DNA from: Sphingobium algorifonticola
GTDB taxonomy: Bacteria > Pseudomonadota > Alphaproteobacteria > Sphingomonadales > Sphingomonadaceae
Length of the DNA stretch: 64,000 nt
NCBI RefSeq assembly: GCF_004005485.1
Contig: NZ_RZUL01000001.1
Coordinates: 496,001 to 560,000 of the forward strand
Reading direction: 5' to 3'
Within the stretch, counting starts at the first letter, position 1. Each line of letters opens with the position of its first letter. Made by a program: the position numbers and the translations under genes. This document shows positions 50,157 to 58,528 of this stretch, piece by piece. The notes below the pieces were generated by a model. The model was not told the origin of the DNA, made no database searches, and saw only the letters and a list, made by a program, of their open reading frames with translations.

Positions 50157-51833
50157 TCAGCCTGCCTTGCTTTGCGATTGGGGTGACTGTTGCGTGCTGT
50201 GGTCGGCCGTTGCGCTGCCGTCGGACGGCTCGGCCGCTTCCTCCGACAGATGCATCCGTCGACGCAGCACTTCCAGCTCAAGCCGCGCGCCGTGCAGGCC
50301 CGCAGCCATGTCGAGACTGTCCTTGCCCTGCGCCTCGTCGCCTGCAAGGCCGTTAAGCCGTTCGAGCAGCGCATCGACGCGCGCCTGGTTGCGGTCGTTG
50401 CGCGCCACCATGTCGGCCAGCATGCCATGATCGCTGCGGCGACCCGCCTCGATCTTGCCGATCGAATCCCCCAGCGCCTGTTCGACGGCGCGCGCGAACT
50501 TGCGCTGGGCAAGCACCACGTCGCGCACTTCGGCCCGCAGCTTCTTGCGCTCGCGCCGCGCGTCCGCCGTCGCACGGTCGCCGAACAAGCGCCCGAACAG
50601 ACCGGGTCGCGCGGGTGCCTGTGCAAGGGTAGTGACGGGTGGCGTATCGGCCGTGACGGCGAGCAATTCGGATTGCAGCGCGACCATGCGGTCGAGCTGT
50701 TCGTGCATCTGCGGGCCATTCATGCCGCCCTGCCGGTCGATCCCGGCGTTCATCCGTTCGAGCATGTGGCGAATGGTGGCGCGGTCGCGCTCTGCCATGT
50801 CGTAAAGCCCCTGGAACTGGCCGACCATCATCGTCTGGTTGCGCGCCAGCTCCGCCACCACATCGGCGATCGGCTTCAGCATCGGTGTCGGGTCCGTGAC
50901 GGTCTTGACCGACTGGGAAAGGCTGGTGACGGCATCGGCCATCGTCGCGATAGACCGCTGCGCATCGGCGTTGATGCTCGCGCCGCCGGCCACCGCGTCG
51001 CGCAGATCGCGCAGCTGCTTGCCGCCGGTTTCCAGCGCCTTGACGACGCCGCTCATGTCGGCGGCATCGCGATGCGCGGCCTCGCCCTGGCTGCTTTCCA
51101 GCGCCGCGAGGTTTGACAGCCAATGCTCGAACTCGTTGCGAAGCGTTTTCATCGCGCTCGTCATGAAGCGTTCGAGCGCACCCAGCACCATCGACGTCAT
51201 CAGGCCGAACAGCGATGAGGAGAAGCCGACGGACATGCCGTTCAGCGGTGCCTTCATCCCTTCGATCAGCTTACCGAAACTGTCGGTTCCGGCCGCGCCG
51301 GAAACGTCCATGCCGCCGATCAGATCGCCGACCGACTGCACCGTCTTCATCAGGCCCATGAACGCGCCGAGCAGCCCCAGAAACACCATGAGGCCGGAGA
51401 AATAGATGAGGGTCGATTTGCGATCGTTGATGCGCTGATCGACATCGTGCAGCAGCACCTGCACGGTCGCATTGGAAATCTGGAGGCCGTCCTGCTTGTT
51501 CAGCTCCTCGGTGATCAGGCGATAGCCCTGCCCCAGCAGTTCGGGTTCCTGGAACACGACGGCGGGATGCTTGTAGGGATCCAGCGGGCGGCGCGAACGG
51601 TCACCATAATCGACCTTCAGCGCCTTGAGCGCCAGCACTTCGTTGCGCAGGTTGAGGACATGGCGAAAGGCAATGCCCGCCGCCAGGAAGAACACCGCGA
51701 AGATCGACAGGTTCAGCGCGACCTTCGCCTGGATGCCTGCGATGACGAACTGGTGCGCATAGATGCCCAGGCCCAGCAGGACCAGCATGACCACCGTCAT
51801 CTTCAGCAATTCGGACCGGATTTTCTGTTCCAT
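50157..51833 (-). CDS. MotA/TolQ/ExbB-like channel protein with long cytoplasmic tail
   Basis: A 558-residue protein. Two N-terminal helices (residues about 11-55), then after a cytoplasmic loop two more (LIYFSGLMVFLGLLGAFMGL and LNGMSVGFSSSLFGLMTSMV) form the MotA/ExbB proton-channel core. The remaining 300 or so residues are helical/coiled coil with no known enzyme domain. MotA proteins are usually about 290 residues, so the long tail is unusual. It is 34 bp downstream of a MotB-like gene. Confidence 0.8.
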   Translation of the reverse strand: MEQKIRSELLKMTVVMLVLLGLGIYAHQFVIAGIQAKVALNLSIFAVFFLAAGIAFRHVLNLRNEVLALKALKVDYGDRSRRPLDPYKHPAVVFQEPELLGQGYRLITEELNKQDGLQISNATVQVLLHDVDQRINDRKSTLIYFSGLMVFLGLLGAFMGLMKTVQSVGDLIGGMDVSGAAGTDSFGKLIEGMKAPLNGMSVGFSSSLFGLMTSMVLGALERFMTSAMKTLRNEFEHWLSNLAALESSQGEAAHRDAADMSGVVKALETGGKQLRDLRDAVAGGASINADAQRSIATMADAVTSLSQSVKTVTDPTPMLKPIADVVAELARNQTMMVGQFQGLYDMAERDRATIRHMLERMNAGIDRQGGMNGPQMHEQLDRMVALQSELLAVTADTPPVTTLAQAPARPGLFGRLFGDRATADARRERKKLRAEVRDVVLAQRKFARAVEQALGDSIGKIEAGRRSDHGMLADMVARNDRNQARVDALLERLNGLAGDEAQGKDSLDMAAGLHGARLELEVLRRRMHLSEEAAEPSDGSATADHSTQQSPQSQSKAG

Positions 51834-51867
51834 CGTCAGAGAGTCTTTCGCTGGTGGCTAACGGGCA

Positions 51868-52584
51868 TCAGGGTTTCAGGACGACACGGACATTGTGTCC
51901 GTCTTTCGAGGCACCGTCCGCAACGCGGATCTGGGTATAGATGTCGGCCGGCTTGATCCCGGCGCGCACCAGAAGGTTGCGCGTCATCGCGGCGCGATAG
52001 AAGGCGAGGCGCTGTGCCTCCGATATCGAGGAGGTCTGCGGCGCGAACGACCAGATTTCATATTTCATGCCCGGTGCCTGGCGGGACTTGAGGAAGTCCA
52101 CGACCTGCTGCGTCGCCTCGTCATTGTAGCGGATGGCCATCGGTTCGAAGTTGACGCGCAGCAGCACGTCGGCGGTCTTCACCTCCACGCCCTTCGTGTT
52201 GTCGGCCTCTTCCATGGCCTTGACCTGAAGCTTGAGCGTATCGGGCGTCTCGCGCGTACGGATGGTGAGCTGTTCGCTGCCGTTCACGGGCGTTTCGCTG
52301 CGCAGAATGTTGCCCAGCTCGGCCGTCGATGACCCCGCTTCGGCCTTCACCTGCGGGGCGGGCGTCTGGTCGGCGAGCGTGGTCTTCGCGCCGTTTTTGG
52401 CACTGTCGGGGTTCTGCTTCGCCTCGATCTGCGCCTTGAACGCCTGCAAGGTCCGCTGGGAGAGGACCATCACCGCCGCGCTCATGATGACGAGCAGGAA
52501 GGTGACGACCATGATGACGGTCGTCAGCACGTCGACGAATGCCGGCCAGTGATTGACTTCCCCTTCTGCTGAAGCGCCGGCCAC
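51868..52584 (-). CDS. MotB/ExbD-like protein
   Basis: A 238-residue protein with a single N-terminal helix (FVDVLTTVIMVVTFLLVIMS) that begins with Asp18, in the position of the MotB/ExbD proton-carrying aspartate. A low-complexity periplasmic linker and an OmpA-like C-terminal region (VNFEPMAIRYNDEATQQVVD, then SEAQRLAFYRAAMTRNLLVR) follow. It makes a proton-conducting complex with the MotA-like protein. Next to a type I exporter it resembles SiiB/SiiA rather than flagellar MotB; no flagellar gene is near. Confidence 0.8.
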   Translation of the reverse strand: MAGASAEGEVNHWPAFVDVLTTVIMVVTFLLVIMSAAVMVLSQRTLQAFKAQIEAKQNPDSAKNGAKTTLADQTPAPQVKAEAGSSTAELGNILRSETPVNGSEQLTIRTRETPDTLKLQVKAMEEADNTKGVEVKTADVLLRVNFEPMAIRYNDEATQQVVDFLKSRQAPGMKYEIWSFAPQTSSISEAQRLAFYRAAMTRNLLVRAGIKPADIYTQIRVADGASKDGHNVRVVLKP

Positions 52585-52680
52585 GTATTTTCCCCGTCTT
52601 GTCGCCGTGCAGCACAGGCACGGACCGTTCAGTTGATGGTTGGTAGCGAATTAACCTTAATAAAGTCTAAGCCACCCCGA

Positions 52681-54939
52681 TCATGCCGCGCGCGCCGCTG
52701 CCTGCTGGTTGCGCATCATCATGAGGATTTCGGCGCGCGGCCGGTCGGCGAAAACCTTGCCGTCTTCCAGCCAGATGACGCGATCGACCAGATCGAGCAG
52801 CGCCATGCGGTGCGTCGCGATCACAAGGGTGCGATCCTTCGCGACATCGCGCAGTCCCTCGATGACGGCCTGCTCGCTGTTGATGTCCATCGCCGCCGTC
52901 GGCTCGTCGAGCAGCAGGACGGGCGGATCGCGCAGCAGGGCGCGCGCCAGGATGACCGATTGCCGTTGCCCGCCCGAAAGCTTGACGCCGTTGGCGCCGA
53001 CATTACGGCCATAGCCTTCCACGCTGCGGCTGACGAACCGGTCCAGGCCCGATGCGGCGATGGCACGCTCCACGACGTCGGCATCCGGCTCGGGCAGGCC
53101 AAGCAGGATATTGGCCCAGATCGACGTGTTGAACACCGTCGCGTCCTGGGCCGAATAGCAGATGCTGTGCCGCAGATGACTTGCGGCATATTGGTCGATG
53201 GCATTGCCGTCGACGGTGATGGTCCCGCCCTGCGGCTGATGCAGCCCCGCGATCATCTGCAACAGCGATGATTTGCCCGATCCCGACCGGCCGATAAGCG
53301 CGATCTTTTCGCCCGGCTGGATCGACAGGCTGATATCCTTCAGGCTGGGCGTCGCCGCTTCCGCATGCGAAAAGACGACGTTCTGCAAGCGGATATCACC
53401 CTTGATCGCGCGCGTCTTGACAGCGGGATCGGATATTTCGCGCTCCGGTTCGGACCCGAGGATGCGGGACAGCGCGGCGAACTGCGACAGGCTCTGATAG
53501 CCTTTCGACACGATGGAAATGGCCGCAGACACCGGCACCATTGCCCGGCCCGTCAACATGGTGACGGCGATCATCGCGCCGGTCGTCATGATCCCGGCCT
53601 TGATCTGGAACACGCCGATGATGACCACCATCACCGTCACCGCCTGCACCAGAAAGCCGGCCATTGACGTGGGCAGGTCGTTCCACTTGCGCGCGACGCG
53701 GGCGCTCATGCCGATATGGTCGGACACGATGTCCCACTGGCGCAGGAAATGGCGTTCGGCCTGATTGGCCTTGATCGTCGTCAGCCCTTCGCTGACATCG
53801 ACCACCAGATTGCTGCGCGCGTGCATCAGCTTGGAGGCGCGCTTGCTCGACAGCTTGAGGGCATAAGCCGCAATGATGCCGACCAGCACCATGGCCGCCG
53901 CGCCCACGACCGGACCGGCAACGGCCCAGCCGCCGATCAGCATGATGAGCGCGACATAACCGAAGAAGAACGGCACATCGACAAGGAAGGTGACGATCGC
54001 CTGCGGCACGAGCAGCGACAGTGCCTCGACATCGCGCAGCGCCGTCATCAGCCCGCCGACGCTCCGGTCGCCTTGCCCCAGGCGCGCGTGCAGAAAGGCG
54101 TTCATCGCCCGGTTCTGGATCGCCTGCCCCACGCGCACGCCGACGGCATCGATATAGCCGCCGCGCACATGCTTGAACAGAAACTCGAATACCAGGACGA
54201 GCAGCACGCCAGCCGACAAGGCCCAGAGCGATTCGATCGCCAGATTGGGCACGACCCGGTCATATATGGCGCGCATGTACAGCGGAATCGCCAGCGCGCA
54301 CAGGTTGAGCAGCGCAGCCGCGACAAGCAATTGGCCCAGCCGCTTGCGCTCGCCAAGGAAACTGCCGAGCAGCCACAGGCGCGGATTGCGCCGCACGAAG
54401 CTGCGTTCGTCATCGATATCGAGACCATTGGCGGGATCGACATGGCCGCACACCAGCACATCCTCGCTCACCAGATGCTCCAGCACCGGCAAAGGCACAT
54501 TTTTCTCGCCGGTCGCATCGACGATCGTCGCATGGGGATCGTCGAACAGCGCGACCAGCAGCACCGATCCGCCTTCGCGCAACTGAAGCACCATGGGCAC
54601 GTCCTGCGGCGTCAGGCTGGCGAGCGGGCGCGTATCCCAGCGCGCATCGAGACCGGCCCGCGCCATCGCAATGGGGGCATGCCGCGGGTCCATGAAGCCG
54701 TTGGGCATCGGCAGCGCCGCAATCAGCATGTCGCGGGGCGTCGGCTTGCCACACAAGGCGCTCAGCCGTTCAAGGCAGGTGACGAGCGAGGCCGGTTCGA
54801 TCGATCCCGCCCAGGCGCGCGCGGCATGGTCGGCGCGGCGCGCGCGTTCGGTCCGCGAATCAGGCGATGCCTTCATGCCGACGGACGCGGCGATCCGCTC
54901 CATCAGGCTGGCGCCCCTAAGCTGTTCTGAAGATGCCAT
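52681..54939 (-). CDS. Type I secretion ABC exporter (LapB/RtxB-like)
   Basis: A 752-residue protein. The N-terminal C39-peptidase-like domain (about 1-190) lacks the catalytic cysteine, as in exporters of large RTX adhesins. Six transmembrane helices lie over about 200-480. The ATPase has Walker A IGRSGSGKSSLLQ (about 545-557), signature LSGGQRQSVILARALL and Walker B PVLLLDEPTAAMD. It would export a large unprocessed protein in one step with the membrane-fusion protein encoded divergently. No substrate gene or TolC is in the window. Confidence 0.92.
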   Translation of the reverse strand: MASSEQLRGASLMERIAASVGMKASPDSRTERARRADHAARAWAGSIEPASLVTCLERLSALCGKPTPRDMLIAALPMPNGFMDPRHAPIAMARAGLDARWDTRPLASLTPQDVPMVLQLREGGSVLLVALFDDPHATIVDATGEKNVPLPVLEHLVSEDVLVCGHVDPANGLDIDDERSFVRRNPRLWLLGSFLGERKRLGQLLVAAALLNLCALAIPLYMRAIYDRVVPNLAIESLWALSAGVLLVLVFEFLFKHVRGGYIDAVGVRVGQAIQNRAMNAFLHARLGQGDRSVGGLMTALRDVEALSLLVPQAIVTFLVDVPFFFGYVALIMLIGGWAVAGPVVGAAAMVLVGIIAAYALKLSSKRASKLMHARSNLVVDVSEGLTTIKANQAERHFLRQWDIVSDHIGMSARVARKWNDLPTSMAGFLVQAVTVMVVIIGVFQIKAGIMTTGAMIAVTMLTGRAMVPVSAAISIVSKGYQSLSQFAALSRILGSEPEREISDPAVKTRAIKGDIRLQNVVFSHAEAATPSLKDISLSIQPGEKIALIGRSGSGKSSLLQMIAGLHQPQGGTITVDGNAIDQYAASHLRHSICYSAQDATVFNTSIWANILLGLPEPDADVVERAIAASGLDRFVSRSVEGYGRNVGANGVKLSGGQRQSVILARALLRDPPVLLLDEPTAAMDINSEQAVIEGLRDVAKDRTLVIATHRMALLDLVDRVIWLEDGKVFADRPRAEILMMMRNQQAAARAA

Positions 54940-54972
54940 AATGCTGTGGTCCCCACATCTCTACGGCGATCA

Positions 54973-54986
54973 TTAAACATTCTTAA
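54973..54986. promoter_or_regulatory. TTAA-N6-TTAA in the T1SS divergent promoter
   Basis: TTAAACATTCTTAA lies in the 93-bp AT-rich gap between the ABC exporter and membrane-fusion genes. It resembles a CtrA box with a spacing one base short (N6 for N7). Promoter function of the gap is likely; the regulator is uncertain. Confidence 0.3.
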
Positions 54987-55032
54987 GGATAATGACTGGT
55001 AAACGCGGACGAAGATTATTCGGGGACCAACG

Positions 55033-56439
55033 ATGTTTTTCACGGCGATCAGGGATCGAATCATCCGCGCGTTCGGCGGTGCCAGCCTGTATGAAGGGGT
55101 GAGCAGCCGCGAGTTGGCGGCCGCCTTTGCAGGCGACATGAAAGTGTCCAGCGCGCCGATCGACGGCATTGCGCCCTGGAGCGCGCGCGTCCGCACCGAT
55201 GGCCAGACCCGTGTTCTCAAGGTGCTCGGCTTTCTCGTCGTCGCGTTCCTCGCCTGGGCGATCCTGTTTCAGGTGGACAAGGTGACGCGCGGCGCGGGCC
55301 GCGTGCTGCCTTCGGTGCAGAACCAGGTCGTCCAGCATCTCGAAGGCGGGATCGTCAAGGAATTGCTCGTTCAGGAAGGCCAGCGCGTGCGCAAGGGCCA
55401 GATACTGATGAAAGTCAGTAACCAGTTCACCATCGCCGAGTTCGAGAACGCCCGGACGGACGTGATCGCCAAGAAGATCACGCTCGCCCGCATGGAAGCG
55501 GAAGTCAGCGGCGCATCATCCTTCACCGTGCCCGAAGAGCTGGCACGCGTGGCGCCCGAAATCGCGGCGTCCGAAGAGGCGCTGTTCTATTCGAGCCGCA
55601 ACCAGCGTGGCCAGGAATCCGGCATCATTTCGGAACAGGCGCGCGCGCGGCGGGCGGAAATCGCGGGGCTGCAATCGCGCCTCGGCAATCTGCGCAAGGA
55701 ACAGACGCTGATGATGACCCAGCTCGACAAGCTGGAGCGCGCCTACCAGGCCGAAGCGATTTCGGAACGCGAAGTGCTTGAGAAACGCTCCGCGCTGCTG
55801 GCGCTCCAGACGCGCATCGCCGACGTGCAGAGCCAGATCCCGCAGGCGATGGCGCAACTGAGCGAATCGACGGCGCGCAAGGGCGAAATTTGGACCAAAT
55901 CGGTGCAGGAAACCAAAGCCGAAGCCGCAAGGCTGCGGATGGAACTGGCCAAGGCCGACGAAACGCTGGGTGCCTATACCGACAAGGAATCGCGCGAGGA
56001 AATCCGCGCGCCGATGGCCGGGATCGTCAACAAGCTCTATGTCCAGACCGTCGGCGGCGTTATTCGCGGCGGTGAGCCGATCGTCGAGATCGTGCCGGTG
56101 GACAAGGTGGTGATGGTCGAGGCGCGCATCGCGCCCAAGGATCGTGGCCAGGTGTGGGCCGGGCTGCCCGCCAATATCAAGATTTCCGCCTATGACTCCG
56201 CCATTTACGGCGGTCTCGACGGGCAGGTGGTCGATGTTTCGCCCGATGTCATTCAGGATGCGAAGGGCGAAGTCTTCTACCGCGTGCGCCTGCGCGCCGA
56301 TACCACGCGCTTCGGCAGGGGCAAGCCGGTGATCCCCGGCATGACGGCGGAAGTGAACATCAAATCCGGGCGCCAGACCATCATGGACTATATCCTCGGC
56401 CCGCTGATCCGCATTCGCGACAGTGCCATGCGCGAGTGA
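55033..56439 (+). CDS. HlyD-family membrane-fusion protein of the type I exporter
   Basis: A 468-residue protein with GGGGA seven bases before the ATG. It has a cytoplasmic N-terminus of about 60 residues, one inner-membrane helix (KVLGFLVVAFLAWAILF), then a lipoyl-like half, a long coiled-coil hairpin (about 140-290, heptads of Glu/Lys/Leu) and the second half-domain ending in a beta-barrel. HlyD/LapC proteins link the ABC exporter to an outer-membrane TolC-like channel. It is divergent from its ABC partner. Confidence 0.92.
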   Translation: MFFTAIRDRIIRAFGGASLYEGVSSRELAAAFAGDMKVSSAPIDGIAPWSARVRTDGQTRVLKVLGFLVVAFLAWAILFQVDKVTRGAGRVLPSVQNQVVQHLEGGIVKELLVQEGQRVRKGQILMKVSNQFTIAEFENARTDVIAKKITLARMEAEVSGASSFTVPEELARVAPEIAASEEALFYSSRNQRGQESGIISEQARARRAEIAGLQSRLGNLRKEQTLMMTQLDKLERAYQAEAISEREVLEKRSALLALQTRIADVQSQIPQAMAQLSESTARKGEIWTKSVQETKAEAARLRMELAKADETLGAYTDKESREEIRAPMAGIVNKLYVQTVGGVIRGGEPIVEIVPVDKVVMVEARIAPKDRGQVWAGLPANIKISAYDSAIYGGLDGQVVDVSPDVIQDAKGEVFYRVRLRADTTRFGRGKPVIPGMTAEVNIKSGRQTIMDYILGPLIRIRDSAMRE

Positions 56440-56463
56440 CGCTGCGACAGGCTGGGCGGCAGG

Positions 56464-57099
56464 CTAGCCGTCTGCCGCGCGCCAGGCCGTGACCAGTGCC
56501 GCTGCCCGCGCGCCGACCGTCGCGGCATCGTCGCCGGGGCGATAGAGCGCACCGCCGACGCCAATCCCGTCGATACCCCGCGCACGCCATTCCGCCAGAT
56601 TGGCCGCGCCGACACCGCCGACCGCCCAGAGCCCGGTTCCTGCCGGGAGCACGTCGCGCAAGGTGCCGATATAGGCTGGGCCGAACGCCGACCCGGGAAA
56701 CAGCTTCAGCCGCCGCGCCCCCGCACCCAGTGCCGCGAAGGCTTCGGTCGGCGTGAGGCATCCGGGCATCGCTTCCAGCCCGCGGGCGCAGGCGCAGGCG
56801 ATCACGGCGGGATCGCTGTTGGGCGACACCATGAAGCGGCCGCCCGCAGCCACAAGTGTATCGACCATTTCAGCGGACAGCACCGTGCCGCCCCCGATTG
56901 CCGCGACGTCGCCCAATGCCTGCGCCAGCGCCCTTATGCTCCGCTCTGGCTCAGGCGAGTTGAACGGCACCTCGATCAGGCGGATTCCCGCTGCGACCAG
57001 CGCCGTACCGATCGCGACCGCTTCGTCCGGGCGGACACCGCGCAGGATCGCCATCACCGGAGGGGCACCATCCGCCAGCACGGCGTCGATCGTCATCAT
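56464..57099 (-). CDS. dgoA: 2-Dehydro-3-deoxy-6-phosphogalactonate aldolase
   Basis: A 211-residue class I aldolase of the KDPG/KDPGal family: PPVMAILRGVRPDEAVAIGT, LIEVPFNSPEPERSIRALAQ, GGGTVLSAEMVDTLVAAGGR, and the Schiff-base lysine in RRLKLFPGSAFGP. It splits KDPGal to pyruvate and glyceraldehyde-3-phosphate. The ATG at 57099 overlaps the dgoK stop (ATGA); an in-frame ATG follows one codon later. With dgoK it forms the lower De Ley-Doudoroff pathway. Confidence 0.93.
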   Translation of the reverse strand: MMTIDAVLADGAPPVMAILRGVRPDEAVAIGTALVAAGIRLIEVPFNSPEPERSIRALAQALGDVAAIGGGTVLSAEMVDTLVAAGGRFMVSPNSDPAVIACACARGLEAMPGCLTPTEAFAALGAGARRLKLFPGSAFGPAYIGTLRDVLPAGTGLWAVGGVGAANLAEWRARGIDGIGVGGALYRPGDDAATVGARAAALVTAWRAADG

Positions 57100-57995
57100 G
57101 GTGTGTTTCTCCCCAGTGCAAGACCTGCCAGAACCGTCGTCTCGCCATCCAGCGTCCGGCTGCGGCGGCCCCGCGCCGCCAGCGCCCGTGCATAGCGGTC
57201 GCACAGCATCGGATCGCCGATCAGCACAATTTCACTCCCGTCGTCCACCAGCGCCTGCGCCGTCACTTCCGCGCCGATCAGCAGACCGGACAGATAGGCC
57301 CGCGCCCAGTCCGGCGACCGACCGTCGAGCAACTGGCCCGCCCGCGCTTCAAACAGCGCGCCCAGAACCGGTTCGTCGCTGCGCGCAAGGCCGTGTGCAA
57401 AGCCGTCGGGATCATCCTCCGTTCCGGTGGCCGCCGTCTGCGGACCGGCCAAGGTCGATCGGCGGGAAAGCAGCGCATAGACTTCCCCGGTCGGAAAGGT
57501 GCGGAAATCCCGCACCGTCCCATCCTCCACGCGCACCCATTTGCTATGCGTCCCCGGCAACACCAGCCGGTGCACTCCGCGCGCCAGTGCGGGATCAAGG
57601 GCGAAAGCACCGAAAATCTGTGTTTCCTCGCCGCGCATGATGTCGGGCACAGGCGCGCTGGCGGGGCTGCGCAGGCCCGGCAACACGGCGATGCGACTGC
57701 CGTCGACCTCCAGCCAGGTCGCCTGCCCCCGCCACGCCTCCACCCCGGCGGGACAGGCGACATAGCCTGCCTCGACCAGCCCGCCGCGCGCACCCGCCAT
57801 GCCGCACAGGGTCACAGTGTCGATCGGCCCATCCTGTTGCCAGGGGGCCAGATGCTCCGCCAGAACGGTGCGCGCCGGCCGGTCGAGCGCGCCGATCCCC
57901 GGGCCGTCGCGCCGATCGACCAGGCCGCCGTCGGCGAACAGAAACAGGCGCAGACGACTGGTGCCCCAGTCGCCGAGAACATGGCGGATCGTCAT
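57096..57995 (-). CDS. dgoK: 2-Dehydro-3-deoxygalactonokinase
   Basis: A 299-residue sugar-acid kinase of the DgoK family: HVLGDWGTSRLRLFLFADGG at the start, LCGMAGARGGLVEAGYVACP, LVLPGTHSKWVRVEDGTVRD, ALLSRRSTL, and IGDPMLCDRYARAL. It phosphorylates 2-dehydro-3-deoxygalactonate at C6 with ATP to give the dgoA substrate. It is coupled to dgoA by a 4-bp overlap and divergent from the dehydratase gene across a 530-bp gap. Confidence 0.93.
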   Translation of the reverse strand: MTIRHVLGDWGTSRLRLFLFADGGLVDRRDGPGIGALDRPARTVLAEHLAPWQQDGPIDTVTLCGMAGARGGLVEAGYVACPAGVEAWRGQATWLEVDGSRIAVLPGLRSPASAPVPDIMRGEETQIFGAFALDPALARGVHRLVLPGTHSKWVRVEDGTVRDFRTFPTGEVYALLSRRSTLAGPQTAATGTEDDPDGFAHGLARSDEPVLGALFEARAGQLLDGRSPDWARAYLSGLLIGAEVTAQALVDDGSEIVLIGDPMLCDRYARALAARGRRSRTLDGETTVLAGLALGRNTP

Positions 57996-58528
57996 TCAGA
58001 AATCCGCATGATGTGTCACTTCCTCGTTCATCGCCCATTGCACACAATGGCAGCCTGTCGGCCGCTCTCTGGGCCATTCGCAATTGTCGGCGCCATCATC
58101 CTGCATCGGCCCGGCAATAGCGGTCAGCACGGCGCAGTGCCAGACATGGCTTGCACAGATATGATTTGTCGGACTATAAAGTTTCGTAAGAGACGTCAAT
58201 GATCGCCGACAAGGGGGTGAGGCGGCATGGTAAAATGGGCAGACCAGGCATGATGACGCGCGCGTTACCGGCCATTGCATCAAGTGCTGCCGGTCACGCG
58301 GCGATTCGCGCCGCGCTCGCCGATGGAACCACGGATGGTCCATTGGTTGCAAGAATTACTCGGTGCAATTACCGGACCGATGTACTCGCCCCGAAGGCGC
58401 AGGCCTTTGCCGATCCGTCTGCCGACGGCGCCCCTATATCCGCCCGCATGGATTGCGACGCGCCGCCCCGGCCTGTCACGATATCCCGCTTTCCCCGACC
58501 CTGACCATCCAAGGCCTGCGACATAGCC
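57996..58528. other. 533-bp divergent intergenic region of the sugar-acid locus
   Basis: No convincing gene: the open frames here lack ribosome sites and family features. The region should hold the divergent promoters of dgoK-dgoA and the dehydratase-lactonase pair. One GntR-type site candidate is present (58166-58176); an AT-rich stretch around 58150-58200 is the best place for a promoter. Confidence 0.6.
58166..58176. promoter_or_regulatory. Candidate GntR (FadR-subfamily) operator
   Basis: TTGTCGGACTA fits the FadR-subfamily consensus T-N-GT-N3-AC-N-A at all fixed positions, followed by ATAAAG. GntR-type regulators commonly govern galactonate and related sugar-acid pathways. No gntR gene is in the window. 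Confidence 0.4.

Noticed and set aside
51868..52584. Flagellar MotB
   Set aside because: No flagellar gene is nearby and the pair flanks a type I exporter; the MotA partner has a tail foreign to flagellar stators.
58199..58504. Possible gene between dgoK and the dehydratase
   Set aside because: Low-quality translation, no ribosome site, several overlapping frames of equal length; treated as promoter region.
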